Source: Paralichthys olivaceus (taxonomy: Eukaryota > Chordata > Actinopteri > Pleuronectiformes > Paralichthyidae). From it: 64,000 bases of DNA. Location: assembly GCF_024713975.1 (NCBI RefSeq), contig NC_091097.1, positions 5,458,861 through 5,522,860 of the forward strand, in the 5' to 3' direction. Of this stretch, positions 24,290 through 36,125 are shown one piece after another. Each line of letters opens with the position of its first letter. The first letter of the stretch is position 1. The notes under the pieces are model-generated. The model was given only the letters and a program-made list of their open reading frames with translations, searched no databases and had not been told where the DNA came from. Made by a program: the position numbers and the translations under genes.

Positions 24290-26481
24290 ACGACCATCCG
24301 GGTACCCGGCCTGTGGATCACCTTGAAGTTGAATGGCTGCAAAGCCAGATACCAGCGAGTGATCCGCGCGTTGGCATCCTTCATGCGGTGGAGCCACTGG
24401 AGCGGGGAATGGTCCAACCAGAGGGTGAAAGGGCACCCCAGGAGGTAATAGCGGAGGGCCCCGACCACCCACCGAATGGCGAGGCACTCCTTTTCCACCG
24501 TACTGTAATTCTTCTCCCGCTGAACCAGCTTCCTGCTAATATACAGTACGGGGCGGTCGGTCCCCTCCACCTCCTGGGACAAAACGGCCCCCAGCCCACT
24601 ATTCGAGGCGTCCGTCTACAGGACAAAAGGGAGAGAAAAGTTAGGAGTGTGGAGCAGTGGCTTACCACAGAGGGCTAGCTTAACCCTCTCAAACGCCAGC
24701 TGACACTGCTCCGTCCACTGGACCGGATCTGAGGCACCCTTTCGGGTCAGGTCGGTCAGGGGGCTGGTCAGCTCTGAAAAGGCTGGAATAAAGCGTCTGT
24801 AGTAACCGGCCAGACCCAAAAACCTCCTGACCTCTTTTTTCGTCTTGGGCGCCGGGCAGGCCGCAACCGCTGCGGTCTTCTCTACCTGCGGCCACACCTG
24901 TCCGCCCCCCAAGTGGTACCCCAGATACCGTACCTCCCTCCGTCCCACCGCACACTTCTTCGGGTTTGCCGTGAGCCCCGCCCGCCTCAGGGACTCGAGC
25001 ACCGCCCCCACCTGCCGCATATGCTGCTCCCAGGTCTCACTATAAATGATCACATCATCCAAGTAGGCCGCAGCATATGCGAAGTGTGGCCGCAGAACCC
25101 GGTCCATGAGGAGTTGAAATGTGGCTGGGGCCCCGAACAACCCGAACGGAAGTGTGACAAACTGGTACAAACCGTACGGAGTGGAGAAGGCCGTTTTTTC
25201 CTTGGACTCTGGAGACAAGGGGATCTGCCAGTAGCCCTTGGTCAAATCCAGTGTCGTGAAAAAGCGAGCCGTGCCTAGCCGGTCCAGGAGTTCGTCGACC
25301 CGGGGCATTGGATAGGCATCAAATTTGGACACCGCATTCACCCTGCGATAATCCACACAGAACCGTATTGACCCATCAGTCTTGCGCGCAAGCACCACGG
25401 GGCAACAGCAGTCACTGTGGGATTCTTCTATTACCCCCATCTCCAGCATGGCCTGAAGCTCCGTCTGCACAATTTTCCGCTTGTGCTCCGGCAAACGATA
25501 GGGCCGTGAACGCACCGTCACGCCCGGGGGGGTCTCTATGTGGTGGTGTATGAGCGTAGTGCGTCCTGGCAAGGGGGAAGAACACATCGGCAAACCGCCG
25601 CTGCACCCTCGCAACCTCTGCTCTCTGGCTTGGCGAGAGATGGTCGTCATAACAGACCGGGGCAGAATAATCCGGTTTTGATACCTCCGGTCCCAACTCA
25701 TCTCTCTCGATCACCGTGGTAGCCAGAGAAACAGAGGCCACCTCTCTCCACTTTTTGAGGAGGTTGAGGTGGTAGATCTGTGTTGCCCCACCCCTGTCAG
25801 ACCGCACTACTTCATAGTCTACCTCCCCCACTCGTCGTGTGACCACAAAGGGCCCTTGCCACTTGGCGAGTAATTTGGAGCTAGAGGATGGGAGCAATAC
25901 AAGGACTTTATCTCCCGGATCAAATGTTCTTAGTTTCGTCCCTCTGTTATACAGGCGCTGCTGACATTGCTGGGCCTGGAGCAAATTCTCCCGTGATAAT
26001 ACCCCAAGTGAATGGAGTTTTGCTCGCAGGTCCAGCACGTACTGAATCTCGTTTTTAGAAGCGCTCAGACCCGTCTCCCAGTCTTCTTTTACCAGGTCCA
26101 AGACACCCCGAGGTTTCCGGCCAAACAACATTTCAAATGGAGAAAATCCTGTGGAGGACTGGGGAACCTCCCGCACTGCAAATAACAGAGGGTCTAACCA
26201 TTTATCCCATTTACGGCTATCGTGCACGAATCATGTTCTTTAGTGTCTTGTTAAACCGCTCCGCCAGCCCGTCGGTCTGTGGGTGGTAAACACTAGTCCG
26301 GATTGAATGGACGCCCAGCAATTCATACAGCTCGCGTAGTGTACGTGACATAAAGGAGGTGCCCTGATCCGTCAGGATTTCTTTTGGAATCCCGACACGG
26401 GAGATGACCTGAAACAGTGCCTGCGCCACGCTCTTTGCGGAGATGGTCCGCAGCGGCACTGCCTTGGGATATCGCGTTGCG
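24290..26481 (-). pseudogene. Gypsy pol remnant (IN-RT-RH), copy A
   Basis: The integrase part keeps the second catalytic aspartate (TDQGTSF) and the glutamate (LAERFNK), but the first aspartate lies in the missing part. The integrase C-terminus runs without a domain gap into the pre-RT region, then RT with YLDD (about 25040-25066), then RNase H with its TDAS, EKE and DHSP sites. A frameshift near 25,575 separates the integrase and RT frames. A stop codon at 24616-24618, where the other copies have glutamine, interrupts the RT-RNase H junction. Integrase before RT is the arrangement known for Gmr1-like Ty3/gypsy elements of fish; it is unlike the usual gypsy order. The gene is not functional. 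Confidence 0.8.
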
Positions 26482-27448
26482 TATTCTGTGTCTTTACAAT
26501 TAATTGTTTTGTCACATTTTTGGTTGTTTAGTCTCTGTGTCATTGTTTTGTGTCGCTTTGTAGTGTTTAGCCTCTATGTGTGTCAGGAATTGGGGAAAAG
26601 CAGGTTCCAAAGCAGGAGCCAGTAAAATAACTCAAAATGTCCCTTTAGCCAGTAAAATAGCACAAAATGTCCCTGGCTGAAAGCAGAAGTTGACAAGTGA
26701 AAGACGACAAACTGATAAAGACAAAGAGACTTATTTACACAAGAGAGGCAGGGATGATTGAACAAAGGTGAAACGCATGAGGATCAGGTGCAGACGGTCA
26801 CAGAGGGCGCCAACAGGGCAGAGGCAGGAAATAAAACATAACACATAAGGAGCAAAATTTCCAAATAAAACAGGAAATGCAGAACTCAGAATCAACACAA
26901 ATCTAAACAAACAAAGAAAAACACCACAAGGAAAAGTGTTCAACAAAATCCAAAAATTCTAGCTAAAGACTCAGAGTCATGAGTGCATGGTTGTTTTGTT
27001 TCTCTTTCCATTTTGTGTTTGACTGTGTCAGGTCGTGTCTTGGCCTTTGTTCAAAGAAACTGTTGACATGTCTAGGTCAAGGAGCTCAATGTCAGCAGGT
27101 GTGTCAACATGTGACTTCATTCACTACACTTTACCTCAAATGGAAAAAGAGTTATCTGTTTTGATTTTAAAGATCTCAAATATGAATATTTGTTTTAAAA
27201 AAACACAAAAACTTCAAAATTTGACTCAAAAACAGCACTTGAATAAATGTACTTAGGCTACATTTCACTTGTGGATTTCTACATTTATTTAATACAAAAA
27301 AGAAAAACAAACTCAGCATCAGTCCTTATAGTACACACAAGTATGTGTGTACTATAAAGATTAAAAACACTCAACTCCCAAATGTATCCAGAAAAAGTTA
27401 CTTGAAATATTGTCTCTCTCTCTCTTCTGCATTAAAGTCAAACTTTAC

Positions 27449-27725
27449 CTTGCAGCAGACATTTCCCCCTCTGGCTTCACTTCTTTACTGGGACTTCGTC
27501 GCTTCACTAGTTGCTCTGATACAATGAAAACCTGCTGCTTGTTTCTGGACAGCACGTGAGAAGAACTAAATCCCCAATAGCTGAGATACTCTGCGGTTGT
27601 TTGGTTTCGTTTTCCTTTCTGGATGTTTGGGTCGACGCGGTCAGCCCTCTCTTTGATATCTATCATCATGTTTAATTCTGTCTCCCTACCAAGCCACCAT
27701 TTAGAGACATCCTCACAGAATTGTC
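27449..27725 (-). pseudogene. Truncated composite APOL exon joined to gypsy integrase
   Basis: The exon 1 donor, ISRE-like site and fusion point are as in the composites, but the exon 2 fragment is cut after the residues QFCEDVSKWW. There a gypsy integrase fragment replaces the 5' part and its acceptor. Without that acceptor it can serve only as a promoter/first exon. Confidence 0.7.
27605..27614 (-). promoter_or_regulatory. ISRE-like site in mini-unit
   Basis: Intact GAAAACGAAA core 156 bp from the exon 1 donor, as in the complete genes. Exon 1 with its donor is at 27449-27462. Confidence 0.5.
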
Positions 27726-27938
27726 CCGTCGGTCTGTGGGTGGTAAACACTAGTCCGGATTGAATGGACGCCCAGCAATTCATACAGCTCGCGTAGTGTA
27801 CGTGACATAAAGGAGGTGCCCTGATCCGTCAGGATTTCTTTCGGAATCCCGACACGGGAGATGACCTGAAACAGTGCCTGCGCCACGCTCTTCGCGGAGA
27901 TGGTCCGCAGCGGCACTGCCTTGGGATATCGCGTTGCG
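27726..27938 (-). mobile_element. Gypsy integrase fragment, mini-unit 1
   Basis: A 213-bp piece of the integrase core ends at the same right junction as the large copies and is cut at HPQTDG, just before the catalytic glutamate. There it joins APOL exon 2 sequence at a single shared C. Confidence 0.85.
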
Positions 27939-28905
27939 TATTCTGTGTCTTTACAATTAATTGTTTTGTCACATTTTTGGTTGTTTAGTCTCTGTGTCAT
28001 TGTTTCTGGTCGCTTTGTAGTGTTTAGCCTCCATGTGTGTCAGGAATTGGGGAAAAGCAGGTTCCAAAGCAGGAGCCAGTAAAATAACTCAAAATGTCCC
28101 TTTAGCCAGTAAAATAGCACAAAATGTCCCTGGCTGAAAGCAGAAGTTGACAAGTGAAAGACGACAAACTGATAAAGACAAAGAGACTTATTTACACAAG
28201 AGAGGCAGGGATGATTGAACAAAGGTGAAACGCATGAGGATCAGGTGCAGACGGTCACAGAGGGCGCCAACAGGGCAGAGGCAGGAAATAAAACATAACA
28301 CATAAGGAGCAAAATTTCCAAATAAAACAGGAAATGCAGAACTCAGAATCAACACAAATCTAAACAAACAAAGAAAAACACCACAAGGAAAAGTGTTCAA
28401 CAAAATCCAAAAATTCTAGCTAAAGACTCAGAGTCATGAGTGCATGGTTGTTTTGTTTCTCTTTCCATTTTGTGTTTGACTGTGTCAGGTCGTGTCTTGG
28501 CCTTTGTTCAAAGAAACTGTTGACATGTCTAGGTCAAGGAGCTCAATGTCAGCAGGTGTGTCAACATGTGACTTCATTCACTACACTTTACCTCAAATGG
28601 AAAAAGAGTTATCTGTTTTGATTTTAAAGATCTCAAATATGAATATTTGTTTTAAAAAAACACAAAAACTTCAAAATTTGACTCAAAAACAGCACTTGAA
28701 TAAATGTACTTAGGCTACATTTCACTTGTGGATTTCTACATTTATTTAATACAAAAAAGAAAAACAAACTCAGCATCAGTCCTTATAGTACACACAAGTA
28801 TGTGCGTACTATAAGGATTAAAAAGACTCAACTCCCAAATGTATCCAGAAAAAGTTACTTGAAATATTGTCTCTCTCTCTCTTCTGCATTACAGTCAAAC
28901 TTTAC

Positions 28906-29247
28906 CTTGCAGCAGACATTTCCCCTTCTGGCTTCACTTCTTTACTGGGACTTCGTCGCTTCACTAGTTGCTCTGATACAATGAAAACCTGCTGCTTGTT
29001 TCTGGACAGCACGTGAGAAGAACTAAATCCCCAATAGCTGAGATACTCTGCGGTTGTTTGGTTTCGTTTTCCTTTCTGGATGTTTGGGTCGACGCGGTCA
29101 GCCCTCTCTTTGATATCTATCATCATGTTTAATTCTGTCTCCCTACCAAGCCCCCATTTAGAGACGTCCTCACAGAATTGTCTTACAGTGTTGATGTAGG
29201 TGAGAGTGTCTGTGACGTAGCGGCACAAAACCTGCTGTAGCTCCATT
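28906..29247 (-). pseudogene. Composite APOL exon, open and phase-symmetric
   Basis: A 342-nt segment runs from the exon 2 acceptor (TTATTACAG) to the exon 1 donor (AAG/GTAAAG). It is open throughout (114 codons), phase 2 at both ends, and contains the ISRE-like site. The protein starts MELQQVLCRYVTDTLTYINT, passes through the fusion point ADRVDPNIQ-KGKRNQTT and ends GEMSAA. It could be an internal exon, or the right part could act as promoter plus first exon. No APOL core follows locally, so it is listed as a partial gene. Confidence 0.7.
29062..29071 (-). promoter_or_regulatory. ISRE-like site in composite exon
   Basis: Intact GAAAACGAAA core. In the fused module it also lies within the open reading frame, encoding part of GKRNQTT. 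Confidence 0.5.
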
Positions 29248-29495
29248 CTGTAATAAGACATAAAGAATCAATAACTTTGGACATTTCATTTAACTCCCTG
29301 AGCAGAAAATGTCACTGAAAGACTGAGTCTTTGTAGTCATTTACTTTTTTGTTTGGTTTCTTTCTATTTGTGGTGACTTTTGTCTCTTTGTGTTTGTGGT
29401 CATTTTGTGTCTGTGGTTTGTAATCATTTTATGTTTCTTTGTGGTTGTTATGTTGTCACTTTATTCTCTTGGTGATTGTATTGTTTCACTACTTC

Positions 29496-31654
29496 CTTGA
29501 AGTTGAATGGCTGCAAAGCCAGATACCAGCGAGTGATCCGCACGTTGGCATCCTTCATGCGGTGGAGCCACTGGAGCGGGGAATGGTCCGACCAGAGGGT
29601 GAAAGGGCACCCCAGGAGGTAATAGCGGAGGGCCCCGACCACCCACCGAATGGCGAGGCACTCCTTTTCCACCGTACTGTAATTCTTCTCCCGCTGAACC
29701 AGCTTCCTGCTAATATACAGTACGGGGCGGTCGGTCCCCTCCACCTCCTGGGACAAAATGGCCCCCAGCCCACTATTCGAGGCGTCCGTCTGCAGGACAA
29801 AAGGGAGAGAAAAGTTAGGAGTGTGCAGCAGTGGCTTACCACAGAGGGCTAGCTTAACCCTCTCAAACGCCAGCTGACACTGCTCCGTCCACTGGACCGG
29901 TCTGAGGCACCCTTTCGGGTCAGGTCGGTCAGGGGGCTGGTCAGCTCTGAAAAGGCTGGAATAAAGCGTCTGTAGTAACCGGCCAGACCCAAAAACCTCC
30001 TGACCTCTTTTTTCGTCTTGGGCGCCGGGCAGGCCGCAACCGCTGCGGTCTTCTCTACCTGCGGCCGCACCTGTCCGCCCCCCAAGTGGTACCCCAGATA
30101 CCGTACCTCCCTCCGTCCCACCGCACACTTCTTCGGGTTTGCCGTGAGCCCCGCCCGCCTCAGGGACTCGAGCACCGCCCCCACCTGCCGCATATGCTGC
30201 TCCCAGGTCTCACTATAAATGATCACATCATCCAAGTAGGCCGCAGCATATGCGAAGTGTGGCCGCAGAACCCGGTCCATGAGGAGTTGAAATGTGGCTG
30301 GGGCCCCGAACAACCCGAACGGAAGTGTGACAAACTGGTACAAACCGTACGGAGTGGAGAAGGCCGTTTTTTCCTTGGACTCTGGAGACAAGGGGATCTG
30401 CCAGTAGCCCTTGGTCAAATCCAGTGTCGTGAAAAAGCGAGCCGTGCCTAGCCGGTCCAGGAGTTCGTCGACCCGGGGCATTGGATAGGCATCAAATTTG
30501 GACACCGCATTCACCCTACGATAATCCACACAGAACCGTATTGACCCATCGGTCTTGCGCGCAAGCACCACGGGGCAACACCAGTCACTGTGGGATTCTT
30601 CTATTACCCCCATCTCCAGCATGGCCTGAAGCTCCGTCTGCACAATTTTCCGCTTGTGCTCCGGCAAACGATAGGGCCGTGAACGCACCGTCACGCCCGG
30701 GGGGGTCTCTATGTGGTGGTGTATGAGCGTAGTGCGTCCTGGCAAGGGGGAAGAACACATCGGCAAACCGCCGCTGCACCCTCGCAACCTCTGCTCTCTG
30801 GCTTGGCGAGAGATGGTCGTCATAACAGACCGGGGCAGAATAATCCGGTTTTGATACCTCCGGTCCCAACTCATCTCTCTCGATCACCGTGGTAGCCAGA
30901 GAAACAGAGGCCACCTCTCTCCACTTTTTGAGGAGGTTGAGGTGGTAGATCTGTGTTGCCCCACCCCTGTCAGACCGCACTACTTCATAGTCTACCTCCC
31001 CCACTCGTCGTGTGACCACAAAGGGCCCTTGCCACTTGGCGAGTAATTTGGAGCTAGAGGATGGGAGCAATACAAGGACTTTATCTCCCGGATCAAATGT
31101 TCTTAGTTTCGTCCCTCTGTTATACAGGCGCTGCTGACATTGCTGGGCCTGGAGCAAATTCTCCCGTGATAATACCCCAAGTGAATGGAGTTTTGCTCGC
31201 AGGTCCAGCACGTACTGAATCTCGTTTTTAGAAGCGCTCAGACCCGTCTCCCAGTCTTCTTTTACCAGGTCCAAGACACCCCGAGGTTTCCGGCCAAACA
31301 ACATTTCAAATGGAGAAAATCCTGTGGAGGACTGGGGAACCTCCCGCACTGCAAATAACAGAGGGTCTAACCATTTATCCCATTTACGGCTATCGTGCAC
31401 GAATCATGTTCTTTAGTGTCTTGTTAAACCGCTCCGCCAGCCCGTCGGTCTGTGGGTGGTAAACACTAGTCCGGATTGAATGGACGCCCAGCAATTCATA
31501 CAGCTCGCGTAGTGTACGTGACATAAAGGAGGTGCCCTGATCCGTCAGGATTTCTTTTGGAATCCCGACACGGGAGATGACCTGAAACAGTGCCTGCGCC
31601 ACGCTCTTCGCGGAGATGGTCCGCAGCGGCACTGCCTTGGGATATCGCGTTGCG
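29496..31654 (-). mobile_element. Gypsy pol fragment, copy B
   Basis: Contains integrase, RT and most of RNase H, as in copy A, but the RNase H end, spacer and LTR are gone. The left junction joins CTTGAAGTTG of RNase H to CACTACTTC of intron 1, removing about 330 bp of flanking intron. A 1-bp deletion near 29,900 breaks RT from RNase H, and the frameshift between integrase and RT is shared with copy A. The right junction is the same as in copy A. Confidence 0.85.
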
Positions 31655-32621
31655 TATTCTGTGTCTTTACAATTAATTGTTTTGTCACATTTTTGGTTGT
31701 TTAGTCTCTGTGTCATTGTTTTGTGTCGCTTTGTAGTGTTTAGCCTCTATGTGTGTCAGGAATTGGGGAAAAGCAGGTTCCAAAGCAGGAGCCAGTAAAA
31801 TAACTCAAAATGTCCCTTTAGCCAGTAAAATAGCACAAAATGTCCCTGGCTGAAAGCAGAAGTTGACAAGTGAAAGACGACAAACTGATAAAGACAAAGA
31901 GACTTATTTACACAAGAGAGGCAGGGATGATTGAACAAAGGTGAAACGCATGAGGATCAGGTGCAGACGGTCACAGAGGGCGCCAACAGGGCAGAGGCAG
32001 GAAATAAAACATAACACATAAGGAGCAAAATTTCCAAATAAAACAGGAAATGCAGAACTCAGAATCAACACAAATCTAAACAAACAAAGAAAAACACCAC
32101 AAGGAAAAGTGTTCAACAAAATCCAAAAATTCTAGCTAAAGACTCAGAGTCATGAGTGCATGGTTGTTTTGTTTCTCTTTCCATTTTGTGTTTGACTGTG
32201 TCAGGTCGTGTCTTGGCCTTTGTTCAAAGAAACTGTTGACATGTCTAGGTCAAGGAGCTCAATGTCAGCAGGTGTGTCAACATGTGACTTCATTCACTAC
32301 ACTTTACCTCAAATGGAAAAAGAGTTATCTGTTTTGATTTTAAAGATCTCAAATATGAATATTTGTTTTAAAAAAACACAAAAACTTCAAAATTTGACTC
32401 AAAAACAGCACTTGAATAAATGTACTTAGGCTACATTTCACTTGTGGATTTCTACATTTATTTAATACAAAAAAGAAAAACAAACTCAGCATCAGTCCTT
32501 ATAGTACACACAAGTATGTGTGTACTATAAAGATTAAAAACACTCAACTCCCAAATGTATCCAGAAAAAGTTACTTGAAATATTGTCTCTCTCTCTCTTC
32601 TGCATTAAAGTCAAACTTTAC

Positions 32622-32898
32622 CTTGCAGCAGACATTTCCCCTTCTGGCTTCACTTCTTTACTGGGACTTCGTCGCTTCACTAGTTGCTCTGATACAATGA
32701 AAACCTGCTGCTTGTTTCTGGACAGCACGTGAGAAGAACTAAATCCCCAATAGCTGAGATACTCTGCGGTTGTTTGGTTTCGTTTTCCTTTCTGGATGTT
32801 TGGGTCGACGCGGTCAGCCCTCTCTTTGATATCTATCATCATGTTTAATTCTGTCTCCCTACCAAGCCACCATTTAGAGACATCCTCACAGAATTGTC
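32622..32898 (-). pseudogene. Truncated composite APOL exon joined to gypsy integrase
   Basis: Near-identical to 27449-27725, with the same junction to the integrase fragment. Confidence 0.7.
32778..32787 (-). promoter_or_regulatory. ISRE-like site in mini-unit
   Basis: Intact core at the conserved offset from exon 1 (32622-32635). Confidence 0.5.
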
Positions 32899-33111
32899 CC
32901 GTCGGTCTGTGGGTGGTAAACACTAGTCCGGATTGAATGGACGCCCAGCAATTCATACAGCTCGCGTAGTGTACGTGACATAAAGGAGGTGCCCTGATCC
33001 GTCAGGATTTCTTTCGGAATCCCGACACGGGAGATGACCTGAAACAGTGCCTGCGCCACGCTCTTCGCGGAGATGGTCCGCAGCGGCACTGCCTTGGGAT
33101 ATCGCGTTGCG
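32899..33111 (-). mobile_element. Gypsy integrase fragment, mini-unit 2
   Basis: Same 213-bp fragment and junctions as in mini-unit 1. Confidence 0.85.
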
Positions 33112-34078
33112 TATTCTGTGTCTTTACAATTAATTGTTTTGTCACATTTTTGGTTGTTTAGTCTCTGTGTCATTGTTTCTGGTCGCTTTGTAGTGTTTAG
33201 CCTCCATGTGTGTCAGGAATTGGGGAAAAGCAGGTTCCAAAGCAGGAGCCAGTAAAATAACTCAAAATGTCCCTTTAGCCAGTAAAATAGCACAAAATGT
33301 CCCTGGCTGAAAGCAGAAGTTGACAAGTGAAAGACGACAAACTGATAAAGACAAAGAGACTTATTTACACAAGAGAGGCAGGGATGATTGAACAAAGGTG
33401 AAACGCATGAGGATCAGGTGCAGACGGTCACAGAGGGCGCCAACAGGGCAGAGGCAGGAAATAAAACATAACACATAAGGAGCAAAATTTCCAAATAAAA
33501 CAGGAAATGCAGAACTCAGAATCAACACAAATCTAAACAAACAAAGAAAAACACCACAAGGAAAAGTGTTCAACAAAATCCAAAAATTCTAGCTAAAGAC
33601 TCAGAGTCATGAGTGCATGGTTGTTTTGTTTATCTTTCCATTTTGTGTTTGACTGTGTCAGGTCGTGTCTTGGCCTTTGTTCAAAGAAACTGTTGACATG
33701 TCTAGGTCAAGGAGCTCAATGTCAGCAGGTGTGTCAACATGTGACTTCATTCACTACACTTTACCTCAAATGGAAAAAGAGTTATCTGTTTTGATTTTAA
33801 AGATCTCAAATATGAATATTTGTTTTAAAAAAACACAAAAACTTCAAAATTTGACTCAAAAACAGCACTTGAATAAATGTACTTAGGCTACATTTCACTT
33901 GTGGATTTCTACATTTATTTAATACAAAAAAGAAAAACAAACTCAGCATCAGTCCTTATAGTACACACAAGTATGTGTGTACTATAAAGATTAAAAACAC
34001 TCAACTCCCAAATGTATCCAGAAAAAGTTACTTGAAATATTGTCTCTCTCTCTCTTCTGCATTAAAGTCAAACTTTAC

Positions 34079-34355
34079 CTTGCAGCAGACATTTCCCCTT
34101 CTGGCTTCACTTCTTTACTGGGACTTCGTCGCTTCACTAGTTGCTCTGATACAATGAAAACCTGCTGCTTGTTTCTGGACAGCACGTGAGAAGAACTAAA
34201 TCCCCAATAGCTGAGATACTCTGCGGTTGTTTGGTTTCGTTTTCCTTTCTGGATGTTTGGGTCGACGCGGTCAGCCCTCTCTTTGATATCTATCATCATG
34301 TTTAATTCTGTCTCCCTACCAAGCCACCATTTAGAGACATCCTCACAGAATTGTC
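34079..34355 (-). pseudogene. Truncated composite APOL exon joined to gypsy integrase
   Basis: Near-identical to 27449-27725 and exactly 1457 bp from the unit at 32622. Confidence 0.7.
34235..34244 (-). promoter_or_regulatory. ISRE-like site in mini-unit
   Basis: Intact core at the conserved offset from exon 1 (34079-34092). Confidence 0.5.
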
Positions 34356-34568
34356 CCGTCGGTCTGTGGGTGGTAAACACTAGTCCGGATTGAATGGACG
34401 CCCAGCAATTCATACAGCTCGCGTAGTGTACGTGACATAAAGGAGGTGCCCTGATCCGTCAGGATTTCTTTCGGAATCCCGACACGGGAGATGACCTGAA
34501 ACAGTGCCTGCGCCACGCTCTTCGCGGAGATGGTCCGCAGCGGCACTGCCTTGGGATATCGCGTTGCG
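34356..34568 (-). mobile_element. Gypsy integrase fragment, mini-unit 3
   Basis: Same 213-bp fragment and junctions as in mini-unit 1. Confidence 0.85.
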
Positions 34569-35535
34569 TATTCTGTGTCTTTACAATTAATTGTTTTGTC
34601 ACATTTTTGGTTGTTTAGTCTCTGTGTCATTGTTTCTGGTCGCTTTGTAGTGTTTAGCCTCCATGTGTGTCAGGAATTGGGGAAAAGCAGGTTCCAAAGC
34701 AGGAGCCAGTAAAATAACTCAAAATGTCCCTTTAGCCAGTAAAATAGCACAAAATGTCCCTGGCTGAAAGCAGAAGTTGACAAGTGAAAGACGACAAACT
34801 GATAAAGACAAAGAGACTTATTTACACAAGAGAGGCAGGGATGATTGAACAAAGGTGAAACGCATGAGGATCAGGTGCAGACGGTCACAGAGGGCGCCAA
34901 CAGGGCAGAGGCAGGAAATAAAACATAACACATAAGGAGCAAAATTTCCAAATAAAACAGGAAATGCAGAACTCAGAATCAACACAAATCTAAACAAACA
35001 AAGAAAAACACCACAAGGAAAAGTGTTCAACAAAATCCAAAAATTCTAGCTAAAGACTCAGAGTCATGAGTGCATGGTTGTTTTGTTTCTCTTTCCATTT
35101 TGTGTTTGACTGTGTCAGGTCGTGTCTTGGCCTTTGTTCAAAGAAACTGTTGACATGTCTAGGTCAAGGAGCTCAATGTCAGCAGGTGTGTCAACATGTG
35201 ACTTCATTCACTACACTTTACCTCAAATGGAAAAAGAGTTATCTGTTTTGATTTTAAAGATCTCAAATATGAATATTTGTTTTAAAAAAACACAAAAACT
35301 TCAAAATTTGACTCAAAAACAGCACTTGAATAAATGTACTTAGGCTACATTTCACTTGTGGATTTCTACATTTATTTAATACAAAAAAGAAAAACAAACT
35401 CAGCATCAGTCCTTATAGTACACACAAGTATGTGCGTACTATAAGGATTAAAAAGACTCAACTCCCAAATGTATCCAGAAAAAGTTACTTGAAATATTGT
35501 CTCTCTCTCTCTTCTGCATTACAGTCAAACTTTAC

Positions 35536-35877
35536 CTTGCAGCAGACATTTCCCCTTCTGGCTTCACTTCTTTACTGGGACTTCGTCGCTTCACTAGTTG
35601 CTCTGATACAATGAAAACCTGCTGCTTGTTTCTGGACAGCACGTGAGAAGAACTAAATCCCCAATAGCTGAGATACTCTGCGGTTGTTTGGTTTCGTTTT
35701 CCTTTCTGGATGTTTGGGTCGACGCGGTCAGCCCTCTCTTTGATATCTATCATCATGTTTAATTCTGTCTCCCTACCGAGCCCCCATTTAGAGACGTCCT
35801 CACAGAATTGTCTTACAGTGTTGATGTAGGTGAGAGTGTCTGTGACGTAGCGGCACAAAACCTGCTGTAGCTCCATT
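35536..35877 (-). pseudogene. Composite APOL exon, open and phase-symmetric
   Basis: Same 342-nt structure and same predicted 114-codon product as the composite at 28906-29247, with acceptor, donor and ISRE-like site all intact. Gypsy copy 36126-38284 lies immediately upstream in transcription order. Confidence 0.7.
35692..35701 (-). promoter_or_regulatory. ISRE-like site in composite exon
   Basis: Intact core at the conserved offset from exon 1 (35536-35549), inside an open composite exon. Confidence 0.5.
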
Positions 35878-36125
35878 CTGTAATAAGACATAAAGAATCA
35901 ATAACTTTGGACATTTCATTTAACTCCCTGAGCAGAAAATGTCACTGAAAGACTGAGTCTTTGTAGTCATTTACTTTTTTGTTTGGTTTCTTTCTATTTG
36001 TGGTGACTTTTGTCTCTTTGTGTTTGTGGTCATTTTGTGTCTGTGGTTTGTAATCATTTTATGTTTCTTTGTGGTTGTTATGTTGTCACTTTATTCTCTT
36101 GGTGATTGTATTGTTTCACTACTTC

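Larger units (their letters stand above)
23847..26481 (-). mobile_element. 5'-truncated Ty3/gypsy element, Gmr1-like gene order, copy A
   Basis: An insertion in APOL intron 1 in the same orientation as the genes. On the minus strand the order is integrase core (from 26481), integrase C-terminal region with a GPF-type motif, reverse transcriptase, RNase H, a spacer, and an apparent 3' LTR that abuts APOL sequence at 23,847. The 5' LTR, gag, protease and the N-terminal half of integrase are missing. The right edge joins TATTCTGTG of native intron 1 directly, with no target-site duplication beyond one shared base. Only this copy keeps the LTR. Confidence 0.85.
27449..28905 (-). repeat. 1457-bp mini-unit 1
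   Basis: The unit comprises exon 1, the ISRE-like site, a short exon 2 fragment, a 213-bp integrase fragment and intron 1 sequence. The distance to the next exon 1 is exactly 1457 bp. Confidence 0.85.
32622..34078 (-). repeat. 1457-bp mini-unit 2
   Basis: Same content and length as mini-unit 1; in direct tandem with mini-unit 3. Confidence 0.85.
34079..35535 (-). repeat. 1457-bp mini-unit 3
   Basis: Same content and length as mini-unit 1; in direct tandem with mini-unit 2. Confidence 0.85.

Noticed and set aside
23847..26481. Endogenous retrovirus
   Set aside because: No envelope gene is visible and the pol order matches a Gmr1-like Ty3/gypsy retrotransposon; retroviral pol has RT before integrase.
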